Assembly (NCBI GenBank): GCA_942159475.1
Contig: OW804097.1
Coordinates: forward strand, 5,237,685 to 5,301,684
DNA from: Sthenelais limicola
Lineage: Eukaryota > Annelida > Polychaeta > Phyllodocida > Sigalionidae
Length of the DNA stretch: 64,000 nucleotides
Direction: 5' to 3'
Part shown: piece by piece, positions 22,901-32,478 of the stretch
Position numbering within the stretch: position 1 is the stretch's first letter
How the letters are laid out: each line of letters opens with the position of its first letter
Position numbers and translations under genes: made by a program
The notes under the pieces: generated by a model
The model's input: the letters and a program-made list of their open reading frames with translations, nothing else
What the model was told of the DNA's origin: nothing
Database searches by the model: none

Positions 22901-25900
22901 ATAGAGGCCTTTGTACTTATGCCACCAGATACTGTGCATGCCATCAACCTACTTATTAAAACCAGGAGGGCGGTGGGTATCCCAGAAGGAAACAAGTATC
23001 TGTTTGCACGGCCAAATGCCAATACCCCTTTCGCCGGAAACACTGAGTTGAGCGCATATGCTTCTAAGTGCCCTGGTCTCCAACACCCGGAAAGAATAAC
23101 ATCCAGAGGACTGCGAAAATACATTGCCACAGTCTGCCAGGCATGTTTGAGTATTTCACTTTTCATGTAAGAGGTGTTGCTTTGTACCTTCAGGTATTTG
23201 GGCATCGCTGGTGTCTAGTTTGTAACATATTGCTTGTGGCTGGTTTGTAATGTATTGGTGGTGTGCTGGTTCAGTATAGGACGCATTGATAGAATTGATG
23301 AGGCCAAATGAAAACTTACCTTTTACCTTTCCGGTTGACTAGAAAAATACTTCTTTTGTTCTCAATTTCTTGGGCATGGGCAAGTTCAGTTCGGATGCAA
23401 CTTGTTTTCTCTATCTACTTTGCACATTCATTTTATCATCACTGTCCCGAGTACTGACCATGTCTTACTACTCTTCAGATTATGGATATGACCGAAAAAG
23501 AAGTGGAAAGCCTAGCCACCCATTTGGGACATGACGTCAAGACTCACAAGGAGTATTACAGACTCCAACATTCAACTGTGGAGTTGTCCAAGGTAGTTTA
23601 TTCATGTTTCATTATTGAATCTGACTCAACATTGTTTCATAGAAAAAAATATATATATATTCCAAGGGATTTGTGTGATTCATTGATGCTAAAGGTTTAT
23701 TAAGCTCTAACTGAGGATAGTGTAGGGACGCATAAAGTTCAGCTGAAATAGAAACTTATGTTCCGAGTTTTCTTTCACCCATCAGATTTCTCAGCTGCTC
23801 ATAGCTGTGGAAGGGGGACAGCTGAACAAGTGGCAGGGAAAGAAACTGTCAGAAATAGATGTAAATGGTGAGTATATATGTTGGTACCTTGCAAATGTAA
23901 GGATGATCACCCCATAATAAGTAGTCCAGTAGGGAAATGGAATCTGCACTGACAGTCCTATCTGTACAAACAAACTTAGATCGGTGAATTATGTGAGACG
24001 GTATGAGCGTCAATGTTACCAATTCATTCAAATGCACCATATGCAGGGATGCCAGTCTTCCATGAATTAATGTATATCAATAATGTACATACTTCCAAAA
24101 ATATTCAGAATCTCCATAGTATTTACAAGTTTTCTTAGTCAAACCCAATAGTTTCACCTTTATATCGTAATACATAGTGTATTTTAGTGTTGTTGAATAT
24201 CTATCTACCCATGTCTGCGCTCGCTTATGATTGTACTACCCACATTCCATCCACAAGAAGTGTAGGATAGCGCCTATACATAGGTTATCAGTGTGTTTTA
24301 GCTTACCAATCAGAGTTCAAAGACCCGTTGTGTTTTGGTACAGGTTGTTTCCTTCCAAAAGGAGTGTAGGATAGCCCCTATACATAGGTTATCAGTGTGT
24401 TTTAGCTTACCGATCAGAGCTCGCAGACCCGTTGCGTCTTGGTACAGAGACGTCTTCGATATTTGCGCAAAATGGAAGAATTTGACTTAGATGTTGATTT
24501 TGACCAACTAAAAGTGTATTCGCCTTATTTCAGAAATTTGGAAATACATTCCGGGGCAGGTTGTTTTGATAGTGTTTTAGAACTGCCCCATGTCCTCAGT
24601 AAAGAGGAGTATATACACATATTTACTCTCTTGCATGATCCTAGTTATCCAAATGTATTATCTTCACTTGTCCCATTGCTGAGCGGAGACAGAGTGGGCC
24701 CCCATCTGCAGTTCATCTTATACTTCCTCAATGAACGCTTCGTCCTAGATAGCGTTCTCACGACTCTTGAGGAGGCGTTTGACAGGGCGTATGTGCTAAT
24801 TGGGGAGGTACTAAATACGATGGGATACCAGTCGACCCACTTGTGGGAGAATTCCTTCTCCCCAAGTAAAATTACTGTCCAAGCCGGCATTGCAGAATAT
24901 ATAACCCACTTTTGCGATGTTCAACCCAAGTCCTTGATACCAGTGTCACTGGTGGAGGTGGGAGGTCAATCCCGAGTATCCTTCTTCAAGATCAGTCAAT
25001 TTATATATAAAGGCCGCAGAAGAAGGTTGCGTCAGAAACGATATTCCTTTATTTGCAAATTATGTTTTGAATATGGGGTGCTTCGGAAACGAAGCGACTG
25101 GAAGGTCAGCATGGCCGCACGAATGCCCTGTTGCGGGTCATTAGTCCACGATGCCTGTTATTGGGAAATCGTTGGCGAGTGGCGCACATGTCCAGTATGT
25201 TCGAACTTCACAGAAGTCGCCACAGGGACTATCGACGCTGACTATAATGGACCGGAACAAGCCCTGCGCCGCAATAAGATCAGGTATGAGAATGAAGTTC
25301 CCCTGGGTGCGGAATTTGAGTTACCATTACGAACTCGAGCCAAAGAGATCCCAGATGATATTGAAACTCTGGACCGATACATGGCCCCACGGTACTCGTT
25401 TGAGAGGATTCCGTTTTGATAGTTAGCCGACTCAAAGTCTTAAGCAACGGGTGGGGGGAGGCTGGGGTGGGCTGGGGTGGGGGATGGGGTGGAGGGTGTG
25501 GGTGTGTGTAAAGTAGTTGCATAGTAAAGTTCAGACGTTCTATCCTTCGTATTTTAGTATACTCTCTTCAAAGAAGTTCATAATTATGTATAATTGTAGC
25601 TAAATTCAATGACACTGGTTTTCTTTACCACAGAATTTCTCTGTGAGCAAACTGACACTGACACTGACACTGACACTGACGCTGGTGGCACAGAGGTAGC
25701 TGGGGAAGGAGCACCAGACAGGAAAGGAAAAAAAAGACGGAAGTTATCTCCTGGTAAAGGTAAGCTTGTGGCTTGTAGTATCATGGGGACTTTGAAATGC
25801 AATTGAATTAAATTACTGCCAAATGGTTCCATAATTACAATAGTATTAGGTGCTTTTGACTGCAGAAGCTATTTGCAAGAGACATATTCTCCTATCATGA

Positions 25901-26263
25901 CAGTAGTGTTCTTTAGATTTGCAGCCAAGCAATTGAAAGGGAAACTCCCATAGATTCTGCATTGGCATGAATGGAACGTACCACACTAGCTAATTTCTGT
26001 CCGGTAAACACTTGTCTGATAAAAAACTGACATAATTTGTTATCATTTCAGGCAAACAAAGGGCGATTCCAAAGCAAAGAAAGAGCTGGTCACAGGATGA
26101 GTGCTGTGCCCTCAAATCGTTTTTCAAGACCTACCTGAGTGGGAAAATGACATCAGTTAGAAACACTCAAATCACTGCAGCAAAAGAGAAATACCCATGC
26201 TTGCGAGAAAGGACAGCGTTGCAGATCAGAGCCCAGCTTTTCAATTATCGGAAAAAAACTTGA
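19914..26263 (+). CDS. Tyrosine recombinase with zinc fingers and Myb/SANT-like tail, right copy (7 exons)
   Basis: Exons by the same model are 19914-19977, 20344-22471, 22861-23140, 23479-23592, 23786-23867, 25634-25759 and 26052-26263, again giving 1001 residues with no break. I saw no base difference within the coding exons between the two copies. Domains and predicted catalytic residues are as in the left copy (RRR at 690-692, Arg816, His842, Tyr850/851, C-terminal SANT-like domain). The GC donor of intron 3 is at 23141. Both copies appear coding-competent, so either could supply recombinase for the unit. Confidence 0.8.
24259..24447 (+). promoter_or_regulatory. Duplicated promoter-like block, right copy
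   Basis: Copies at 24259-24343 and 24363-24447, identical in arrangement to 6651-6839, ending 24 bp before the RING ATG. Confidence 0.5.
24472..25419 (+). CDS. RING-like zinc-finger protein nested in intron 5 of the recombinase, right copy
   Basis: Identical 315-residue frame to 6864-7811. Cys/His ligands are at residues 195, 198, 220/221, 226, 229, 240 and 243. It lies in the intron between exons 23786-23867 and 25634-25759 of the right recombinase gene. Both copies are intact, but with so little divergence between them this cannot be read as evidence of selection. Confidence 0.65.
   Translation: MEEFDLDVDFDQLKVYSPYFRNLEIHSGAGCFDSVLELPHVLSKEEYIHIFTLLHDPSYPNVLSSLVPLLSGDRVGPHLQFILYFLNERFVLDSVLTTLEEAFDRAYVLIGEVLNTMGYQSTHLWENSFSPSKITVQAGIAEYITHFCDVQPKSLIPVSLVEVGGQSRVSFFKISQFIYKGRRRRLRQKRYSFICKLCFEYGVLRKRSDWKVSMAARMPCCGSLVHDACYWEIVGEWRTCPVCSNFTEVATGTIDADYNGPEQALRRNKIRYENEVPLGAEFELPLRTRAKEIPDDIETLDRYMAPRYSFERIPF
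25449..25498 (+). other. G-rich tract, right copy
   Basis: Same G-run cluster as 7841-7890, directly after the nested RING gene. Confidence 0.5.
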
Positions 26264-26415
26264 TTAATTTGTCAATTCAACAAATGCAAATGCAACTGCT
26301 CTAAAGCAGCACATCCCAGTGAATTATCTAAAGTAATACTGCACAGATGTCGTCATAAAATGTACTAAAAGTGGAAGTTTACGATTCTGTTATCAAGCAA
26401 ACATTGCCAGTGCTT

Positions 26416-26493
26416 AATAAATGCCTCAAACTGCAAGAAATCCTTGCCAATTTTGTACATTGCATACATCGAGAACCTATTATAGAGAATAAA
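26416..26493 (+). terminator. AATAAA signals after the right recombinase gene
   Basis: AATAAA at 26416-26421 and 26488-26493, matching the left copy. The only base difference I found between the copies lies just before the second signal (26476). Confidence 0.45.
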
Positions 26494-26746
26494 AACCAAC
26501 TTTATGAAAACTGCTGAATCCTAGTTTTGATGTATGATCAATGTTATTCATTTTAAATTTTTATTTAAATTCATGAAACGGCCCAGTATGGTGACAGATC
26601 CAATATCATACTCATAGACGATGACAGACCAAATACAATAAGATTAATGGCCCGAATAAGTTGTTAACTATATAAAAAATATATGGTGAAATATAGCAGT
26701 AATGCCAATGGACAATGCCATGCTTATATATTCCATTCCACTGGGA

Positions 26747-26985
26747 ATTGGGTCAATCAAGGGTCAGAAGGGCCCAATAAAATTGTTGGGTCTGACCCAA
26801 TATGACTGCATGAGGCAGAGGATTTTGCAACTCCTATACAATGCCAATATACAATATGAATGTGAAAGCTAATTATATATATAGCATTGGCTAATGATGG
26901 AAAACATTTTAGTCACAACAGAAATGTTATAAGTATAATCCTTCCATGTGGTCCCAATAGCACTGTCTTGAAAGACAGACCCAAT
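26747..26985. repeat. Right ATTGGGTC cluster, right copy
   Basis: Same motif set as 9139-9377, ending 25 bp before the unit edge at 27010. Confidence 0.7.
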
Positions 26986-27207
26986 ATATTGGGGACTTTA
27001 AGTCTATATAAGGATAAGTAAACTGGTGGCATAAGATTTATTTTTTTCTATCTAATTTTCCCTTCTCTATGTGCCTTAATATGTTTATTATACCATATTT
27101 CTCATGAGCACACAATATTAAAAGTTATTTCGAAAGTATATAAATATGCCTTGAAAAAAAGAATAGCTCTGAGAGTTTATTAGGTGTTTGACCCTTGTCT
27201 GTTTTAG

Positions 27208-27480
27208 TGAAAACCCACACAAGAATGGAGATACTGACACTGATGAGGACTTTCACCTCACCCATTCGACCCCCACTAAGCTGAACTCCACTTGCCCTGC
27301 TGACACTTACACTGATCAACAAGCCCATCCATATGGTGAACTTCCCATTACGTCATTTGGCCAACTTAAGGCTGATGTTGCTACTGTTCTACAGAAGGAT
27401 GAATTCATGCACTTCATGCTACTTCCTGGTCCAATAATTCAGATTGTACAGCTTTACCCCACAGAGAACCCACCCAGGTA
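27208..27480 (+). pseudogene. P-element (THAP9-like) transposase, N-terminal exon fragment
   Basis: After a TTTTAG acceptor, an open frame of about 90 residues runs to the inverted-repeat insertion at 27473. Its end (LLPGPIIQIVQLYP) looks like the linker before the RNase H-like core found at 40476-42705. The THAP DNA-binding exon expected upstream is absent, because the recombinase unit ends at 27010. The reading frame on this side does not match the downstream frame if the insertion is simply removed or spliced at its ends. A 1-2 bp change or another splice site is needed. The gene is therefore scored as broken. Confidence 0.6.
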
Positions 27481-27484
27481 ACAA

Positions 27485-27955
27485 TTCACGTTAAATTAAC
27501 GTTGATTTACGTCAATCAAAGGTGAATTTATTAACGTAAACGTTTTGACGTGAATTTGACCTCAATTTCACGTTAATGTTGTTAACTTTAAAATATTTCC
27601 GTCAACTTAATGTTAACTGAACGTTAATTTTCTTAACATTAACTTCTCAACATCAAGTCAATGGTGACTTAACATTAACAGTTTTCACGTCAATACTTTA
27701 ACGTCAACTTAATAATACATCAACGTTGATATTTTGAGGTCAATTTTTTAATATTAACTTACTGATAAATCAACGTTGATAACTTTGATGTCAATTTTTT
27801 AACATTAAGTTACTGATAAATCAACGGTGAAAATTTTGACGTCAACTTTTTTACATTAAGTTACTGATAAATCAATGTTAATATTTTTTACATCAATTTT
27901 TAAACATTAACTTATTAATAAATCAACGTTGATAATTTTGACGTAAACACTTCAT
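27485..27955. repeat. AACGTTAA-rich subterminal repeats, left end
   Basis: Imperfect tandem blocks of about 60 bp, each with TTACTGATAAATCAACG followed by a TTGA(C/T)GTCAA-like palindrome, most regular at 27700-27950. The right end (40110-40461) carries related motifs in opposite order. Confidence 0.75.
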
Positions 27956-28194
27956 ACTAAACTTAGCTCATGTTTTCCATAATTTCATTCATGGGCCATT
28001 CTCAGAAAAGTCTTGCAAATGGTGTCTTTGTTCTTTATGGATCTCTGAGGCTGAGGAAAATATAGTAATTGATTTTCTGTGATTAGATAATATCTCTATG
28101 AGACATGAGCATTTTTTAATGTACAGTTTGGAATATCTGTGAAGGTCACATCAAACCCCCCTATAAATAGTCTGTAACACAATATTCAATATTT

Positions 28195-28429
28195 TGCTAT
28201 ATATAGGTTTACTACTACTTTATTTTATGCCTTTATTATATATTACTCTTGTATATTGACATGTATGTATGTATTGGGTAGTAACCCCCCTCTCACCTAG
28301 TGACAGGCCTGCGTGCCCAGTCACGTGGGTGACCCCCGCGTCACCCACCAACGCAGTCTAATAAACACTCTTATAATAGTCATTGCTGTGAACGGACCTT
28401 CTTATTCCATCGCTCCCTATAACATAACA
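28195..28429 (+). repeat. 5' LTR of the first Gypsy element
   Basis: Starts TGCTATATATAGG, ends CATAACA, 235 bp, identical by eye to 37060-37294. AATAAA near 28360 may be the polyadenylation signal. Confidence 0.95.
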
Positions 28430-28431
28430 TC

Positions 28432-28449
28432 TGGTGGAGAACCCGGGCA
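28432..28449 (+). other. Primer-binding site
   Basis: TGGTGGAGAACCCGGGC starts two bases after the LTR. A TGG start complementary to a tRNA CCA end is the norm for Gypsy elements. I do not assign the tRNA. Confidence 0.7.
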
Positions 28450-28526
28450 GTGTTAGGTTGGTTGATATCTCCAATCTTTCCTATCATGCGATCCATCACT
28501 TCAGCCACATTTAATTGTACTGCCTC

Positions 28527-31095
28527 AGGTCCCAATCCGCAAAGGTGACGAAAAACTAACAGGTTTTGCAACTCCATACGGTAATTACATTTATAAAGTT
28601 ATGCCAATGGGTCTAAAAACTTGCCCTAGAGCTTTCCACGGGGTGGTAGATACCTTACTGGAGGACTTGAACTCAGCCGTGTCAGCAAAATTTTCAGGGA
28701 AGCAGATATCAAATTCAAGGGTGAGAAATGTGTATTTGGTGTGTCGAAAGTCCCATTTTTAGGATTCATGGTAGACGGCAAAGGTATTTCCCCAGACCCA
28801 GAAAAGATCGAACCCATAAGATCTTATCCTAGACCCAAAAATATCAAAGACCTAAGAGCTTTTAATGGATTGGCAAATTATTACAGAAGTTTTATCCCAA
28901 ATTTCAGCGAGATTATGCATCCTTTGTACAAGCTAACTAAGGCGAGAATTAAGTTTGTCTGGGATAACGACTGTGAGAAATCGTTCGAGCTTATTAAGGA
29001 ATTGATTTGCAGGAAGGTTACCTTGCGTTACCCAGATTATTCTAAGCGTTTCATTATCTCCTCAGATGCAAGTCAATTCGGTTTAGGGGCCTGCATCGCT
29101 CAAGAACATGAAAAGAACATGCTAAGGCCCATTGCTTTTGCTGGCAGATCATTAAACTCAGCCGAGGTTTCCTACAGCACAACTGATCGTGAACTTTTAT
29201 CAATTAAATTCGCCTTGGAAAAGTTTGGTCATTACGTGCATGGCACAAAATTTACTATCTTGACCGATCACGCTGCTCTTTTAGCCTTGAAATCAAAGCA
29301 AAACTTAACTGGTAGGATGGCTAGATACCTTGAATTTTTTAATCGTTTCGATTACGACATTTACCATCTGAAAGGTACACTAAATTCAGTAGCTGACGCT
29401 CTTTCGAGAAGAGACTACGTCCACAAAGTTATTATACCAGAGCATGTGTCAAGAGAAGAAAAACACGTTTCTTTTAATCCTGTAAATGCTGTAAAACCCT
29501 TCGAGGAAAATGAACTCTGTGAAAATTATCCAACCATAAAATACAAACACAGATTGTTGTCGAATCAAGCCGGCGAAAAAGAGATCGTGGAAGATTTCTC
29601 AGGAGAAGAAACTCAGGCCAGCTGTTCTGCGGTGGAGACTAGGGCTGAAAAGAAAAAGAAAGCTTTGCAATACAAAAAGGTAAACCGCAATAGAGACATA
29701 GAGCTATATGGAGGAGACATTTTAGCTTTAAATCCACTCAGTAAAAACGAAATTAGAACTTTACAGAGAGAGGATGTTTTCTGTTCAGAAATGATGGAAT
29801 ACCTAGAATCTAACGTTATTCCAGAGTGCGAAAAACGACAGAAGGAAATATTGTTAACAAACGATAGTTTTTTCTTGGACGAGGACGTCTTATACAGACT
29901 GCCAAAAAGAGTTAAATCTGACCCCTATGAAATCCAATTAGTAGTGCCCAAAGAGTACGTTAAACAATTGTTAACCATCTTGCATTGCAGACCTTTAGGA
30001 GGACATGTAGGGTCAACGAAACTCTTAAAACTAGCCCAAGCAAGGTATTATTGGCCTAGGATGTCCAGGGACATTATACAATTCGTGGGAGCTTGTGATA
30101 CTTGCCTAAAAATTAAAAAAATGAGGCACCCCATCAAACCTCCCATGACTATCAGAGAACAATCTCCCTACCCTTTCGCACACATGGTTATAGATAGCGT
30201 GGGACCTATCACTCAGACCTCATCGGGAAATCGTTATATACAGGTTTGTTGCGATTATATGAGCAGATTCGTTTTTGCATGGCCAACCAAGTCAATTGAC
30301 TCTTCTCATCTTAAACATGAGTTCTATGAGAAAGTCATTTGTAACGTGGGAGTACCAGAAGTGCTCCATAGCGATAATGGGCCCTGTTTCAAAAGCTTAG
30401 AATTCGCAGAATTTTGTAAATCTATGGGAATTAAACAGGTTTTTGGCAGCGGATACAACCCAGCTTGCCAAGGTTTAGTGGAAAAAGCGAATGGAGTGAT
30501 AGTGGAACACCTGAAAGCTTTTGTCTCAGCTAATCAACGAGATTGGGATAAGTACCTAAATTCGGTAGTTTTTGCATTAAATAATACCGACTCATATAGC
30601 CTAGGTTACAGCCCTTTTATTCTAGCAACCGGCAGACTAGCAAGATGCCCGCCAGACGCAGCTTTAGCTGGACCAAATACCCCAAGAACGGTCTTAGAAT
30701 CGTTAACAAATATAGTTAAGGTCCAGAAACAAGCAGCGTTAAAAGCTAGCAGTAATCTGGAAAATTCCCAGAAAAATGCCAAAGAAAGGTACGACCAAAA
30801 GGTTAACACAAAAGAGTTGAGCCCAGGGACTATTGTCTATGTAAAAATACATCGTTTGTTGGACCCAAGCACCAGCAAAAAGCTTCAGAAAAGCTATGCT
30901 GGACCATTTTTAATTACAGCTAACAAAAGCCCCACTTCCCTCATGTTAAGAAATCTGAGAGAAAACAAAGATGTACCAAGGCCGGTACACATAGCCCACG
31001 TAAAACCGTTAAACCCAGACTTAAATAGGGATTTACTTAATAACCCTAACATAAATATTTCTGAAGAAGAATGGGAAAGCTTGCAGGAGGCTTAG
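28527..31095 (+). pseudogene. Gypsy pol with deleted RT core; RNase H and integrase open
   Basis: A reverse transcriptase fragment is readable at about 28527-28686 (VMPMGLKT motif). It joins out of frame to the thumb region. The stretch that should hold the YxDD active site is missing, so RT cannot work. From about 28700 one frame stays open to 31095. It contains the RT connection, an RNase H domain with SSDAS and TDHAAL, an HHCC-type integrase zinc site (about 29980-30120), and an integrase core with its acidic triad in MVIDSVG, HSDNGP and GLVEKAN. The C-terminus ends RPVHIAHVKPLN, typical of Gypsy integrases. It lies between the leader and a small acidic ORF. The break was not repaired here. 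Confidence 0.9.
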
Positions 31096-31187
31096 ACGTC
31101 TGAATCGCCAGTGTGGGTTCTTAGAATGTTTTCACAAGAATAAAGCCTTTTCTTCACATGTCCAAACGGCCGACAGACATAACAAGA

Positions 31188-31206
31188 GTCGCGCAAGCTG
31201 CGCGAC
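31188..31206 (+). other. Perfect 8-bp hairpin between pol and env
   Basis: GTCGCGCA and TGCGCGAC pair across the loop AGC. It sits in the 3' part of the element RNA, after pol. The function is not shown. Confidence 0.5.
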
Positions 31207-31413
31207 AAGCTTGTGAGGCCACACCTAAATTATCTAAAAAGCCAATGCTTGGCCAATTATGAACCAAGAAAGCTTTATCGAATAAAATTGTTGTTTCTAG
31301 GTGGATGCTGAAAAATATTTAAGCATGGGGAAAAGCCTTAGACCCTCACTTGCAAAAGATATTTCGAAGTAGACACTTGAGCCAATTTCCACAAAAATTT
31401 TCTATCTGCTACC

Positions 31414-31692
31414 ATGGCCATAACCACAGCCCAGAGAAATCTTTCAGAACAGGAGAAGGAAGAAATTCTCTTGGAGGCTATCACTAAGAACTTTGTGGAA
31501 AACTATTGGTATAATATTAAGGATAATACCCAGGCTACCAAAACACCCGCCTCAGACCCATCAGTTTGGTTAGGCGAAGATTGGGACACTGAATTAGCCG
31601 AAACAAACGATAAAAAAGGATTTTCACTATCATTACCGGTAGTGGAGGACTGTGCCTTGCTGAAAGACTCACACAAGATTAAGATAATCTAG
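31414..31692 (+). CDS. Small acidic ORF between pol and env (92 residues)
   Basis: The ATG lies in a good start context (ACCATGG). The product is short, acidic and lysine/glutamate-rich, with no signal peptide, membrane segment or domain I recognise. It occupies the pol-env interval of the first Gypsy element. I saw no matching frame in the same interval of the second element (59752-60350), which weakens the case for a conserved accessory gene. Confidence 0.35.
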   Translation: MAITTAQRNLSEQEKEEILLEAITKNFVENYWYNIKDNTQATKTPASDPSVWLGEDWDTELAETNDKKGFSLSLPVVEDCALLKDSHKIKII

Positions 31693-32478
31693 GATCCTGA
31701 CGTAAGCCCAATACCCATTTGTTCTTTCTTTCAAGTTTGCTTTACCCTTGTTTTTGTTTTTTATTCTCACTCAAGGAAACTTGTCCACGCCGTTTTTATT
31801 TTTAACAAAGACAGGTAGAAACAAGTTCCTATTTCTGTTTAGCTAAGCCTTTTCAGGACTCTTTATTACTAACACTATTAGCTTTAGTTAAAAATTCCTT
31901 GCCGAGGGAACAAATAAACGTTCTCCAAAAGCCTAAGGAATTACCTTTTCGGAAGATTAACCATAGGGGGGGATATAACAGAATTAAAGCGGGACTAGGA
32001 CGCCAACTAAGCCCCATTGTCTTACTAAAGCGTCCCCACGCTAGACGCTCACAAAAGCCAAGTTATAGCCTTTCATGTTTAAATAATTACCAGCCAACAG
32101 CTGGAAATTAAACCCTTGTCTATAGGATTAGTACAGTGAGCCTGGACTACTATCACATGTAGCAGGTGGCCGGCGAGAAGCTTGTACACAAAAGATAAAG
32201 TATGCAAACAGGATTTTAGGGAGGTTGCGTGGGTACTTACACTTGGGAGGGGGTGGTGTCACCATAAGTTAGCTAGGCTTTGCACCTAGGACTAACGCTT
32301 AAAGAGGTGCGAACCACTGCCATTGGTCGCACCACTTGGTCAAGCCACACCCCTACTTAGGTCAACTCTGACGAGGGGAGACGCTAACCCTAAGTACAGC
32401 ACTTCCATCTTAGAAGCGTAGCTAGTAAGAGCTGCACCTGACTTTGTCATCTGGAATCAAATACGAACTTCTATCAAC

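Larger units (their letters stand above)
17609..27010 (+). mobile_element. Right copy of the tandem recombinase-satellite unit
   Basis: A near-perfect repeat of 1-9402 at an offset of 17,608 bp. On the left it continues into the 198-bp array. On the right it ends at 27010 and abuts sequence just before a P-element exon. If it is a mobile element, its left end must lie at or before the satellite. Confidence 0.7.
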
